DNA of 64,000 bases from the NCBI GenBank assembly GCA_016758905.1, contig JAEPQZ010000001.1, positions 1,824,634 through 1,888,633 of the forward strand, in the 5' to 3' direction. The translations under genes and the position numbers were made by a program. The stretch is from Umbelopsis isabellina (taxonomy: Eukaryota; Mucoromycota; Umbelopsidomycetes; Umbelopsidales; Umbelopsidaceae). This document shows positions 25,049-34,609 of the stretch, piece by piece (position 1 is the first letter of the stretch; each line of letters opens with the position of its first letter). The notes beneath the pieces are model-generated. The model had not been told where the DNA came from, searched no databases, and saw only the letters and a list, made by a program, of their open reading frames with translations.

Positions 25049-25782
25049 AATTTTTTATCTATGTTAACATTTGCATCCTCACATTTATTAAGAGGATTAA
25101 GAGGACCAAAAGAAAAAAAAAAAAGAATGTGATTTTTCCATTAGTGACAATAAACAAAGAAACTGCCAAAAAAAAATCCTCAAAGGAGTATATGAGTTGA
25201 GACTGACGATATCATCAACATATATTGAAACTACCCATATTTAATTTATTAGCCATGAACCTGGTTACTGCTTGTTTTTGGTATATGACAAGCAAAAAAG
25301 GGGTTAATTTGGATTACTGGGACCATGAAAATGATGAGCGCTCTGCGTAACGGACCAGCCGTTCCTGGACGGTGGCACAGACCCGATTCTGAAATTTATA
25401 TTCTTAGTTCCGCTATTTGCAGACAATCCAAAACCAGCAATTCCTGCGTAATAGGCAACTCTGAGTATATGACAAATATCACGGTAGTGTATCAACTATC
25501 AAAAAGGTAGAACGGTGCAGGCAATAACCACCAAACATGCATTGATGTTGACATTAATCTGGTAATGCGTGTGTGGTCTTTTTGCAACCTTCTTGATTTT
25601 GTTAATGATGTTGTTGTTGTTGTGAAAAGTTTCGCTCGAGTGATCCAGAAATGGCAAGCTTGATCCAGGAAAATTGTACCCCATAGTGTCTTCTCACACA
25701 AGATCTGGGTGGATTTTCATTTCTTTTTCTTTCCACTTCTTCTCTTTTTGGGTGTTTTGCGATCTCGCTCTATTAGATTGCA
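25049..25782. other. intergenic: pyruvate kinase 3' flank / chitin synthase promoter
   Basis: About 730 bp. It contains A-rich 3' sequence, a short TTG microsatellite (25611-25623) and a pyrimidine-rich leader just before the chitin synthase ATG. No gene seen. Confidence 0.5.
25611..25623. repeat. TTG microsatellite
   Basis: Four tandem TTG units in the chitin synthase upstream region. No further significance is visible. Confidence 0.6.
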
Positions 25783-28700
25783 ATGCCACCGCCAGCTCCA
25801 TCTTCATCTCGATGGCAGCAGCAGCAGCAGCAGCCTCAGTCTTCTCCGCCGCCGCAAAGGCAATCACGGGCTGGCCCTCAATATCAGGCACAATCACCGA
25901 CCCAACCTCCTATCCCTTTGCATCGACAGCCTTCGAGATATTCGGCTCATCGAAATGGTTCTCCACCGCCTGCCTCGGCTACTCGCTATAGACAGTCAGG
26001 TGTCAATCGCCAACGATCTCTGACTCGCCCAGAACGTCAACGGCCTCGACCAGGCATGATCAGAAACCAAAGTCAAGTAGATCCTGTTGCTCCTCCTGTT
26101 CCGCCAATGCACACTGACCCCCAAGTCCAGCAAGACCAACAACAAAGGGTAGAACAAAGCATGCGCAATAGAATAAGAGGTTATCCATCTGAGACTCGAG
26201 TAAGAAAGCAAAATACAGTAAAGGGCCGCCAACCACCACCGCCAGGAGGGCGTCAACAGGCGGCACGCCGAGAACTGCAACGCCGAGCCAGTTCAAAGAG
26301 GAAGCCCCCAAAGGCTAAAGTCAAGATGACCTGGTGGGCTATTCTCGCGCAAATAATGACATGTTGTTGTCCTAACTGGTGCCTGAATACGTGTCTACGG
26401 AAAAAGGACCCATTAGTTCGTCAAGCCTGGAGAGAGAAGCTCACATTGGTATACATTATACTGTTTTGTTGCCTTTGTTTGGCTTTCTTGACTTTCGGAT
26501 TGCGGCTTGCCCTGTGTCCCGAACGGTTGGTTACAAACTCGTACTCGTTCTACAATGAAACAACCCAAACTCGCCAAGTATATTTTAGGCAGGATGTTTC
26601 AGTGTATGGCTTATTATACCCATACGATGTGATTCAAAAATTTTTCAAGGATAATTACAATGTGACCCTGAATGGTGATTATGAGGGAGTGGATATGAGT
26701 AGGATATTTGATGCCGATTCCTCAGGTGCTTGTAGCCAATATGATAATGGAAAAACTGGTAACGCTACTACACAGGGAGCATGCCATGTAGCAGACCCTT
26801 ATGGTGGGTTAAACATATTTCACGGCATAAATATCACCTCTTTGTGTTTGCTAACATCAACCCTACTAAAAATAGGTGGCGACGGCTTATCTGTGAACAA
26901 TGGTGCTTGTATTCCATACTCTAAGCTTCAATCGTATTATTCATCTAAACAACTGCTCAGCTTTGACTGGGACGACATGCAGCCCAATGGCTCACAATTG
27001 AGCTATAAAAACCCACCTTCGTTATTGGTTCTTGGCGACCAAGGTACATACATATAAGAGCTATAGACTAAAATCACCGTCACATGGTTATTAACCTCTA
27101 TACACCCAGTTCTCAATGTTTCATCGTATCTGGGCCAGACTAACAAGTTTTATGGAAATGGAACTGATACTCTCATGCGTAGCCTATTGGGCCAGGATGC
27201 TTCATACCTGATAGCATCCATTTCGGATGGCAAAAATGCTATTAATTGCCTAAATACGCGATATGCCGCAGGCGTTATTTCTAGTGACACTATGGGTTGT
27301 ATTGCAGATGATATCATTGTTGATTTCATGCTAGCAGTCATCATTGGCCTAATTGTAGTTCGCTTTACCATGGCCGTGGTGTTCGCATGGTTTATTGCCG
27401 GGAGATTGACTAAACCAGGAGGACGATCTCAAGGTGTTTTAGCATGGCGTTCAGTCGCTGGTGGCAATTCTGAGCCAAACCGGCATAGACCTCCCGCTGA
27501 TAGTAGATATGCATTAGGCGCTGGCAATTACCCAGCTCCTTCTGGCAGTAGCTCATCTTCAGGTGTGGATTCTATTGGTTCTGGCTCCGGCTCTGGCTCT
27601 GCCTCTGGCTCACCTGCACCATTGGTGGCTAGTCCAAAACCCAAATCGCCTCCCAAAACGACAAGCTCGTCTAGTCAAATCGTGGATACTAGATTACATA
27701 CAATCATGCTTGTGACATGCTATTCGGAAGGCAAAGCTTCAATCCAGACAACCTTAGATTCTCTGGCTACCACAACCTACTCTCGCAAACACAAGGTAAA
27801 GCTTTTTTTTCATGCCTGCATACACGTTACTTATTACTTGCTGATATAAAATCTTTCCAGATATTTTTCATCATCGCTGATGGTATGATCACGGGTTCTG
27901 GCAACAAAAAGTCAACTCCAGAGATTTGTGTCGATATGTTGAATTTAGAACCGTCTATGGAGGAACCTAAGGCATGTAGCTATATCGCTATTGCCGATGG
28001 CGAAAAGCAATTGAACGCCGCCAAAGTGGTATGTACATGATGTTAATGCCAAAAAAGCTACAAATGGCACTAATGTGTTATATTTCTAGTATGCTGGTCA
28101 TTACAAAAAAGTGCCTGCTATCGTTGTCGTCAAGTGCGGTACTACAGCAGAGCAAAAGACGAGTCGAAAAGCGGGTAACCGAGGAAAACGTGATTCTCAA
28201 CTTATTCTCATGTCATTCCTGCAACGTGTTCTTTTCAACGATCGTTTGACTGAGCTTGATTATGAGATATTTTGGAAGATGACTTGGCTAACACGAGGTG
28301 TTACGCCTGACAAGTTTGAGCTCGTACTGATGGTAAGAATGTTTCTGATCGCAGACGCCCCTACTCCCTTTTTTTTTATTTATTTATTTATGTTTCTGAT
28401 ATTGTCGAACTTGCAGGTTGATGCTGATACAAAAGTAGCACCAAAATCACTTACATACATGGTGGCAGCCATGGTCAATGACATTACCATTATGGGTCTA
28501 TGTGGCGAAACTCGAATTGCCAACAAACGCGAATCATGTAAGATTTCATTGTCGCAATAGTGTTAATGATCAAACATTATCTAATGGTTTATTATTTAGG
28601 GGTAACTGCTATTCAAGTCTTCGAATACTACATCTCTCATCACTACGCTAAGGCTTTCGAGTCTGCCTTTGGTGGTGTTACTTGTTTGCCTGGATGCTTC

Positions 28701-30137
28701 TGTATGTATAGAATCAAAGCCCCTAAAAACGGTGCCTGGGTTCCCATTCTAGCCAACCCAGATATCGTTCTAGAGTACAATCAAAATGTTGTCACTACTT
28801 TGCATGCCAAGAACCTTTTGTTGCTCGGTGAAGATCGATTTTTGTCAACCCTCATGTTGAGAACTTTCCCCAAACGACAAATGATGTTTGTTCCTCAGGC
28901 AAAGTGTAAAACTGTGGTACCCAACACGTTCTCGGTTTTGCTGTCTCAACGTCGTCGCTGGATCAATTCAACTGTTCACAATCTAATGGAACTAGCTCTG
29001 GTTTCCGATCTTTGCGGTATTGCCTGTATGTCCATGCAGTTTGTCGTCACCATTGACTTGATTGGAACTATTGTTTTGCCTGCTGCTATTTGCTTCACCA
29101 TATATCTTATTGTCATTACCTGCATCAATTACGAGAATCCTCAATATCAGGCTTTGATTTTACTTGCTGCTATTTTGGGTCTACCAGCCGTACTTATTGT
29201 CATTACCACAAGGAAAATAGTTTATGTTGGATGGATGGTGGTAAGTTTCAGTATATATATAGAAATATGAGATAGGTGTGTTGCTGATTCAAATGCTTTG
29301 CTTTAAAAAGATCTACTTGTTTGCACTACCGATATGGAATTTTGTGCTCCCTGTATACTCGTTCTGGCATTTCGATGACTTTACCTGGGGACAAACACGT
29401 AAGGTTGCTGGAGAAAAGAAGGAAAGACATGGTCAAGCCGATGGAGAATTCGATTCATCACAGATCACTATGAAGAAGTGGGAGGATTGGGAGCGAGAAC
29501 GACTTGGTAAGCGTAAGACTGGTGTACATCCTGCGAGCTTGATTACTCCTACGACCACGCCTATGCCTGGAGACAAAAGCTTTGGAAGCAGTTCACGATC
29601 AATGCTGAGCAGTCCTGTCAGCTATCGTCCAGCATCTACCATCAACGTGCCTCCTAGTCCGAGCCACGGACCAATGTCGACTACGGCACCAAGATTTCCG
29701 CCACGCACGGCTGGTAATTCTCCCTATCTTACTGCTACTACTGTTTCACCGCAAGCACCTCAACTTCATCGATTGTCTGCGCCGAATTTAGAGGAGGTAT
29801 GTGTTTGTCCCACTTTAAATATCCTGAACTTGAACAATGTCTTACATACCATTTTCATCTTTAGCGATTCCGTAATAGTCAATACGAAATGCAGTCAACG
29901 TCCAGTTTTAATAGACCATATAGCTCACACATTAGTGACGAGTCGTATGAGAATAGTATGCACAGTACTTCTAGATCCAACCTTACTCAGCATCCCCAAT
30001 TTCCTTCTGTTTCGCAACATCCTCTCCCGGCTCCTCCTCCCATGCCTCAAGGTCCCCACAATAACGCTAGTTCATCTTACCAAGAAGTTATCTCTGACTT
30101 TGATAGAAAAAGGCAGAGTGGTCGACATGACTTGTAA
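25783..30137 (+). CDS. CHS (class IV): chitin synthase, class IV (Chs3-like)
   Basis: Eight exons: 25783-27043, 27110-27795, 27861-28028, 28090-28332, 28417-28537, 28600-29240, 29311-29796, 29865-30137. They sum to 3879 nt, or 1292 aa. It is a membrane-bound enzyme that polymerises UDP-GlcNAc into chitin for the cell wall. The N-terminal 180 residues are Gln/Pro/Arg-rich and presumably cytosolic and disordered. A membrane segment lies near residue 225 ([18 protein letters not shown]). An extracellular N-glycosylatable region follows, and a second membrane segment lies near 480-510. The GT2 catalytic core shows DADTKVAP, the acceptor-site EDRFL and the processivity motif QRRRWINST. Several membrane helices follow ([11 protein letters not shown]..., [15 protein letters not shown]). 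The tail of about 200 residues is Ser/Pro-rich and probably a target of phosphorylation or trafficking control. [18 protein letters not shown] is reconstructed exactly across intron 5. The absence of a myosin head separates it from class V/VII enzymes. Confidence 0.95.
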
Positions 30138-30312
30138 TTATTATACTTAATAAAATATTCGGATATTGTACCTATTAATTTTGGGACGGCGGAGTTACTT
30201 GAAAAAAGAATCGTATTTCAAATTTTGTCGACGTCACCAATTTCATGTTGTTTTGCAGGCGCAATCAACCTGTAGTGTTGCAGTTTCGAGATTCACCTTA
30301 CCAACCCTCCTC

Positions 30313-30333
30313 TATAAACCAAGTTTTATATAA
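30313..30333 (+). promoter_or_regulatory. TATA boxes of the complex I 51-kDa gene
   Basis: TATAAA at 30313-30318 and TATATAA at 30327-30333 lie 45 and 31 bp upstream of the ATG at 30358. The leader downstream is pyrimidine-rich. Confidence 0.5.
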
Positions 30334-30357
30334 ATCTCCCTACTCTTGTTGCTGAAA

Positions 30358-31900
30358 ATGTTGAGGACTATCGCCACAAAGCGAGGTATGATTAGAACTC
30401 TCTCATCGGGTTGATTGCCCTCGTCATTACCATCTGTTATTGTAGATTTAACCGTTGAATTTTTCTCCTCAATTGTTTTATAAATTGGCAGCCTCAGCTC
30501 TCGTGAACAATTTGAATGTTGTTCCTACAGTAACCCGTTCCTACGCCACTGAAGCAAACCCCAACGCCAATCCCGTCACCGGCAAAACAACCTTTGGCGG
30601 TTTGTCTGACGAAGACCGCATCTTCACTAATGTGTACTCCAAGCATGATTGGCGCTTGAAGGGCGCCATGAAGCGTGGTGATTGGCACAAGACCAAGGAG
30701 CTTGTGCTCAAAGGCCACGAATGGATTCTCAAGGAAATGAAAGAATCAGGTCTTCGTGGTCGTGGTGGTGCTGGTTTCCCTACTGGTCTCAAGTGGAGTT
30801 TCATGAATAAGCCTTTGGATGGTCGTCCTCGTTATCTCGTCATTAACGCTGATGAAGGTGAACCCGGTACATGCAAGGATCGCGAAATTCTTAGAGGTGA
30901 CCCTCACAAGCTTATTGAAGGATGTTTGCTTGCTGGCCGCGCCATGCAAGCCAATGCTGCCTATATTTATATTCGTGGTGAATTCTACAATGAAGCCTCT
31001 AACGTTCAGGAAGCTATCAACGAAGCTTATGCTGCTGGTCTTATCGGAAAGAACGCTTGTGGTACAGGTTTTGACTTTGATGTCTACGTTCACCGTGGTG
31101 CTGGTGCCTACATTTGCGGTGAGGAGACCAGTTTGATTGAATCATTGGAAGGAAAGCCGGGTAAGCCTAGATTGAAGCCCCCGTTCCCTGCTGATGTCGG
31201 TCTTTTCGGATGCCCCTCTACTGTCACCAACGTTGAAACCGTTGCTGTTGCACCGACTATTTTGAGACGCGGTGGAAGCTGGTTCGCTGGTTTCGGTCGT
31301 CCCAGAAACGCCGGTACCAAGCTTTTCTGTATCTCTGGTCACGTCAACAACCCATGTACAGTTGAGGAAGAGATGTCAATTCCCTTGAAAGAATTGATTG
31401 AGAAGCACTGCGGTGGTGTCCGCGGCGGTTGGGATAACTTGCTCGGTATTATTCCAGGTGGCTGCTCTGTCCCTGTCCTCCCAAGGAGCATTTGCGATGA
31501 TGTATTGATGGACTTTGACGCTCTTCGTGATGTCAACTCTGGCCTTGGTACTGCCGCTGTCATTGTCATGGACAAGACCACCGACATTGTCCGTGCTATT
31601 TCACGTTTCTCTGCATTCTATCGCCACGAGTCATGTGGTCAATGTACACCTTGCCGTGAAGGTTCCAGATGGTTGGAAACCATGATGAACCGCTTTGAGG
31701 AAGGCCGAGGCAAGCCTGAGGAAATTGATCAGATTTGGGAAATCTCCAAGCAAATTGAGGGTCACACTATCTGCGCTCTTGGTGATGCTGCCGCTTGGCC
31801 CGTTCAAGGTCTTATCAGACACTTTAGACCAGAACTTGAATCTCGCATGGCCACCTTCAAGAAGTCCCTTGAGGCCGCACAAGCATCTGCTTCTGCGTAG
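30358..31900 (+). CDS. NDUFV1 (nuo51): NADH:ubiquinone oxidoreductase 51-kDa flavoprotein subunit (NDUFV1/NuoF), mitochondrial
   Basis: Two exons (30358-30385 and 30492-31900) give 478 aa. The first exon codes only MLRTIATKR plus one base. With the start of exon 2 it forms an Arg/Ser/Ala-rich mitochondrial targeting sequence, with probable cleavage near RSYATEA. The subunit accepts electrons from NADH through FMN in complex I. Visible motifs: [16 protein letters not shown] (NADH/FMN binding), [42 protein letters not shown], and the C-terminal [4Fe-4S] ligands [12 protein letters not shown] with the fourth Cys in HTICALG. Codon usage is strongly biased (GGT, AAG, CTC, GCT), as expected for a highly expressed gene. 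Length and all key residues are normal. Confidence 0.97.
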
Positions 31901-32477
31901 AAAAAAGTCTCTGCACATATCCACTAAGACAAACCCCTCTTTTTTCCCCAATTTTAAATCAATTAAAAAAAAATTATACAAATTACAAATAAATATAAAG
32001 AATTTGCTTTTACAATCAAGTTGATTATGTGAGTGACTTTGTTTGACGTGTTGTTGAAGTATTTGACAATGAAAGTTCGAGACAGAGATTGGCTACTGGA
32101 AAGAATTCAGGATTAAATTTACAACATCTCTAGAAATACCTGACAAAGAAGTACTGAGTAGAATAATGTGATTCGTCCATTCGGGTCGAAGGGAGGGCAG
32201 CCAACAGCCATTTAATACAATGTATGAGAAAATGCATTTCACGGTTACCATGCATCAAGATATGCAATCATGGCTATTACGTGCTTGCCATCGATCGCTA
32301 TAAAGTGATTGACGTAGTGATGCGATTTGACTGATGCAATATATTGAAACCTATAGATCGCTGCAACATATCCCAAGGGCTGCTACATAATCAATAACGC
32401 CACAATGTAGTGGTACAAGGGTTTCAAAGTGCTATATAAAGGTGGGTCGCTTTGAACAATTCTATGACAATTCAAAA
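31901..32477. other. intergenic: nuo51 3' flank and esterase promoter
   Basis: About 580 bp with A/T-rich 3' sequence near 31960-32010. A TATA box (TATATAAA, 32433-32440) lies 38 bp upstream of the esterase ATG. No other gene is seen. Confidence 0.5.
32433..32440 (+). promoter_or_regulatory. TATA box of the esterase gene
   Basis: TATATAAA, 38 bp before the ATG at 32478. It argues against any start further upstream. Confidence 0.5.
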
Positions 32478-33434
32478 ATGTCTTTCAAACCACAACTGGA
32501 ACCCCACACTCAAAAGTTCATCGACTCTTTGGCAGGATCGACCCCTATAGAAACTTTGCCTCCTAATGAAGCACGAAACGTGCTTGCTGGCGCTCAAAAG
32601 TCCGTAGCCTATAACTTACCCGCTGCTGTTGAAGAAGTTAATTTTCCAGTTGGCCCCACTGGCAAGGTTCTAGTTAAAATTGTACGTCCCGAAAATGCCA
32701 GTGGTACATTACATCCCATTCTTTACATGCACGGCGGTGGCTGGATTTTGGGTGATAGAGAGGTCTTTGACCGTCATGCAAGGGCCATGGCCACTGGAGC
32801 AAACGCCGCGGTGTTTTTTGTTGAATATGATAGATCGCCAGAAGCCAAGTATCCTACCGCTATCGAGCAAGGATATGCTGTTGGAGAGTATATCAGTAAT
32901 AACGCACAAAAATTCAATGTTGATGCTTCCAAGCTAGTGGTTGCTGGAGACAGTGTTGGCGGAAACATGACTGGCGCAATTTCCCTCATGGCTAAAGAAA
33001 GAGGTGGCTTCAAGATAACCTTGACAGTCCAGTTCTATCCGGTCACTAGCGCAAAGCTTGACACTGAATCGTACAAAACATATGCTGGCGGCCCATGGCT
33101 CACCAAACCCATGATGGAATGGTTTTGGAATGCATATGCCCCAGAAGCTTCTCAGAGAGAAGCACACACCGCCAGTCTATTGAACGCCACCACTGATCAG
33201 CTCAAGGGCCTACCTGAAGCCCTTATCATTACTGCTGAGAACGATGTTCTTAGAGATGAGGGTGAGGAGTATGGTAGACGTTTAGCTCAAGCAGGAGTCC
33301 GCGTAACGCAAACTCGTTATTTGAGCACCATCCATGATTTTGTCCTTCTGAATCCTATCTATGAAACTCCTGCTGCACGAGGAGCTACAGCACAGGCTTG
33401 TCAACATATTCGTGCTCACTTTTCACAACAGTAA
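32478..33434 (+). CDS. alpha/beta-hydrolase (HSL/acetyl-esterase family)
   Basis: A single exon of 318 aa with no signal peptide. The hormone-sensitive-lipase fold is clear: oxyanion motif LYMHGGGWILGD near residue 90, nucleophile elbow VAGDSVGGNM (Ser in GDSVG) near 160, acid Asp in ENDVLRDEGE near 255 and catalytic His in STIHDFVLL near 285. Such enzymes hydrolyse short-chain carboxylic esters or lactones; the substrate is not predictable. I place the start at 32478 because a TATATAAA box ends at 32440. The open frame extends 12 codons further up but only to a GTG, with no ATG. The gene is intronless and stands in a run of three intronless genes with bacterial-type relatives. It is convergent with the Dps gene. 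Confidence 0.9.
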   Translation: MSFKPQLEPHTQKFIDSLAGSTPIETLPPNEARNVLAGAQKSVAYNLPAAVEEVNFPVGPTGKVLVKIVRPENASGTLHPILYMHGGGWILGDREVFDRHARAMATGANAAVFFVEYDRSPEAKYPTAIEQGYAVGEYISNNAQKFNVDASKLVVAGDSVGGNMTGAISLMAKERGGFKITLTVQFYPVTSAKLDTESYKTYAGGPWLTKPMMEWFWNAYAPEASQREAHTASLLNATTDQLKGLPEALIITAENDVLRDEGEEYGRRLAQAGVRVTQTRYLSTIHDFVLLNPIYETPAARGATAQACQHIRAHFSQQ

Positions 33435-33678
33435 TGATCTATCTAAAACGTTGATCGGCGCCACATAGTTTCACATCGGAATTGATTTAGTATTTCTTGT
33501 AATTTCTTTACTATTGGAATAAAACGTGCGTGAAAACCTAAAATAATGCTGCTTGACTTGAACGAAAGAAATGATACATATACACCTTTTCGTAACCGAT
33601 GTTCATGTTTACCTCAATATGACAAATATGTTTTATTTATGTGGTTTTGTAAGATCAATTTTTCCCTAACAGGAGGTT

Positions 33679-34212
33679 TCATTTGACGTGCGCGCCTCCA
33701 GCATGCACGGAATTTAGAAACCAGATTCTCTTTTCAGATTGATCGATGAAGTCCTCCAAGATACTAGTTGTGGCACAATCTCCATTACTATCACAGACAC
33801 CGTGGCATTTGCGCTGCGCCTTAAGAAGATTGAGATTATCCGTAATCAAGTGACTGATCATCTTTTCCGGTTCTACAAAATCTTCATTATCGTCCTTAAT
33901 GTCTTTCTGAAGACTTGAGATATGCGAAATACTTCGGATGGTTGTACCACCAATGCGACGTACTCGCTCAGCCAGAGGGTCAATGGTAGAGAAAAGACTT
34001 TCTGCTTGGTCATCTAACAAAAGATGATAATCACGGAAATGGCTGCTTGCGACATGCCAATGATAATTCTTGGTTTTGAGGAACAAGGCATAAGTATCCG
34101 CGATAAGCGGGTTAACTGCACTAACAATTTGCTCGACAGAATCCTTCTTCAGATCTGTGGGAGTCGCTAGGAGTTTGTGAACGTTCATTGTCGCTTGACG
34201 AAGACGAGACAT
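33679..34212 (-). CDS. dps: Dps-type ferritin-like protein
   Basis: A single exon of 177 aa. Dps proteins form 12-subunit shells that oxidise and store iron with H2O2, protecting DNA and cells from Fenton chemistry. The family is typical of bacteria and archaea. Visible features: a short leader with three Arg/Lys (MSRLRQATMNVHK), then the four-helix ferritin-like core. The ferroxidase-site signature KTKNYHWHV...HFRDYHLLLDDQAE supplies both His and the D-x3-E pair, followed by IDPLAERVRRIGG. The C-terminus has HGVCDSNGDCATTS between helices C and D, with two Cys, and ends HAGGAHVK. The ATG at 34212 follows an ATATAAAA box about 40 bp upstream. A second in-frame ATG at 34188 would give the standard bacterial-length start. 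The Arg-rich leader could target mitochondria or be neutral. Ferroxidase ligands appear intact, so the protein is probably functional. Confidence 0.9.
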   Translation of the reverse strand: MSRLRQATMNVHKLLATPTDLKKDSVEQIVSAVNPLIADTYALFLKTKNYHWHVASSHFRDYHLLLDDQAESLFSTIDPLAERVRRIGGTTIRSISHISSLQKDIKDDNEDFVEPEKMISHLITDNLNLLKAQRKCHGVCDSNGDCATTSILEDFIDQSEKRIWFLNSVHAGGAHVK

Positions 34213-34609
34213 AATATTAATTATATAGAAAGTGGAAACAAGCAAGTTTTATATTTTTTTGAAGAGGCTTTGTTGTTTGACTTACACCTCGATAATGCCG
34301 CAGGAAATTTAAATTTGTGGTATCTTCACTGGCGTTCATATATGTGTTTACAGTGTAATAAAAGCAAATTTTAACACGTCGTTTGTATAGGAAAATAAAC
34401 CATTTGTTCGGAGAGACGTTGTCGCCGAAATGCCGGTTCGCTGAACTTTCGAATGACTATATGCGATGATCAGTTTTATTCAATTGCAAAGACTTATTAA
34501 TTCTTAATAAAGCAAATTTATGCATACTTTTCCGACAGTGCATTATGGCTGTGCTCGATAATCATTGAAGATGCTGGTTTGACACAGAAAAAAAAATAAT
34601 TTATTTTAA
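34213..34609. other. intergenic: Dps promoter and GH78 3' flank
   Basis: About 400 bp, AT-rich, with an ATATAAAA element near 34249-34256 (minus strand) for the Dps gene. No gene seen. Confidence 0.5.

Noticed and set aside
32442-32477. Upstream extension of the esterase (GTG start)
   Set aside because: No ATG there, and a TATA box lies directly before it.
34213-34245. Upstream extension of Dps from a TTG
   Set aside because: TTG is not an expected fungal start; the ATG at 34212 fits the leader and TATA spacing.
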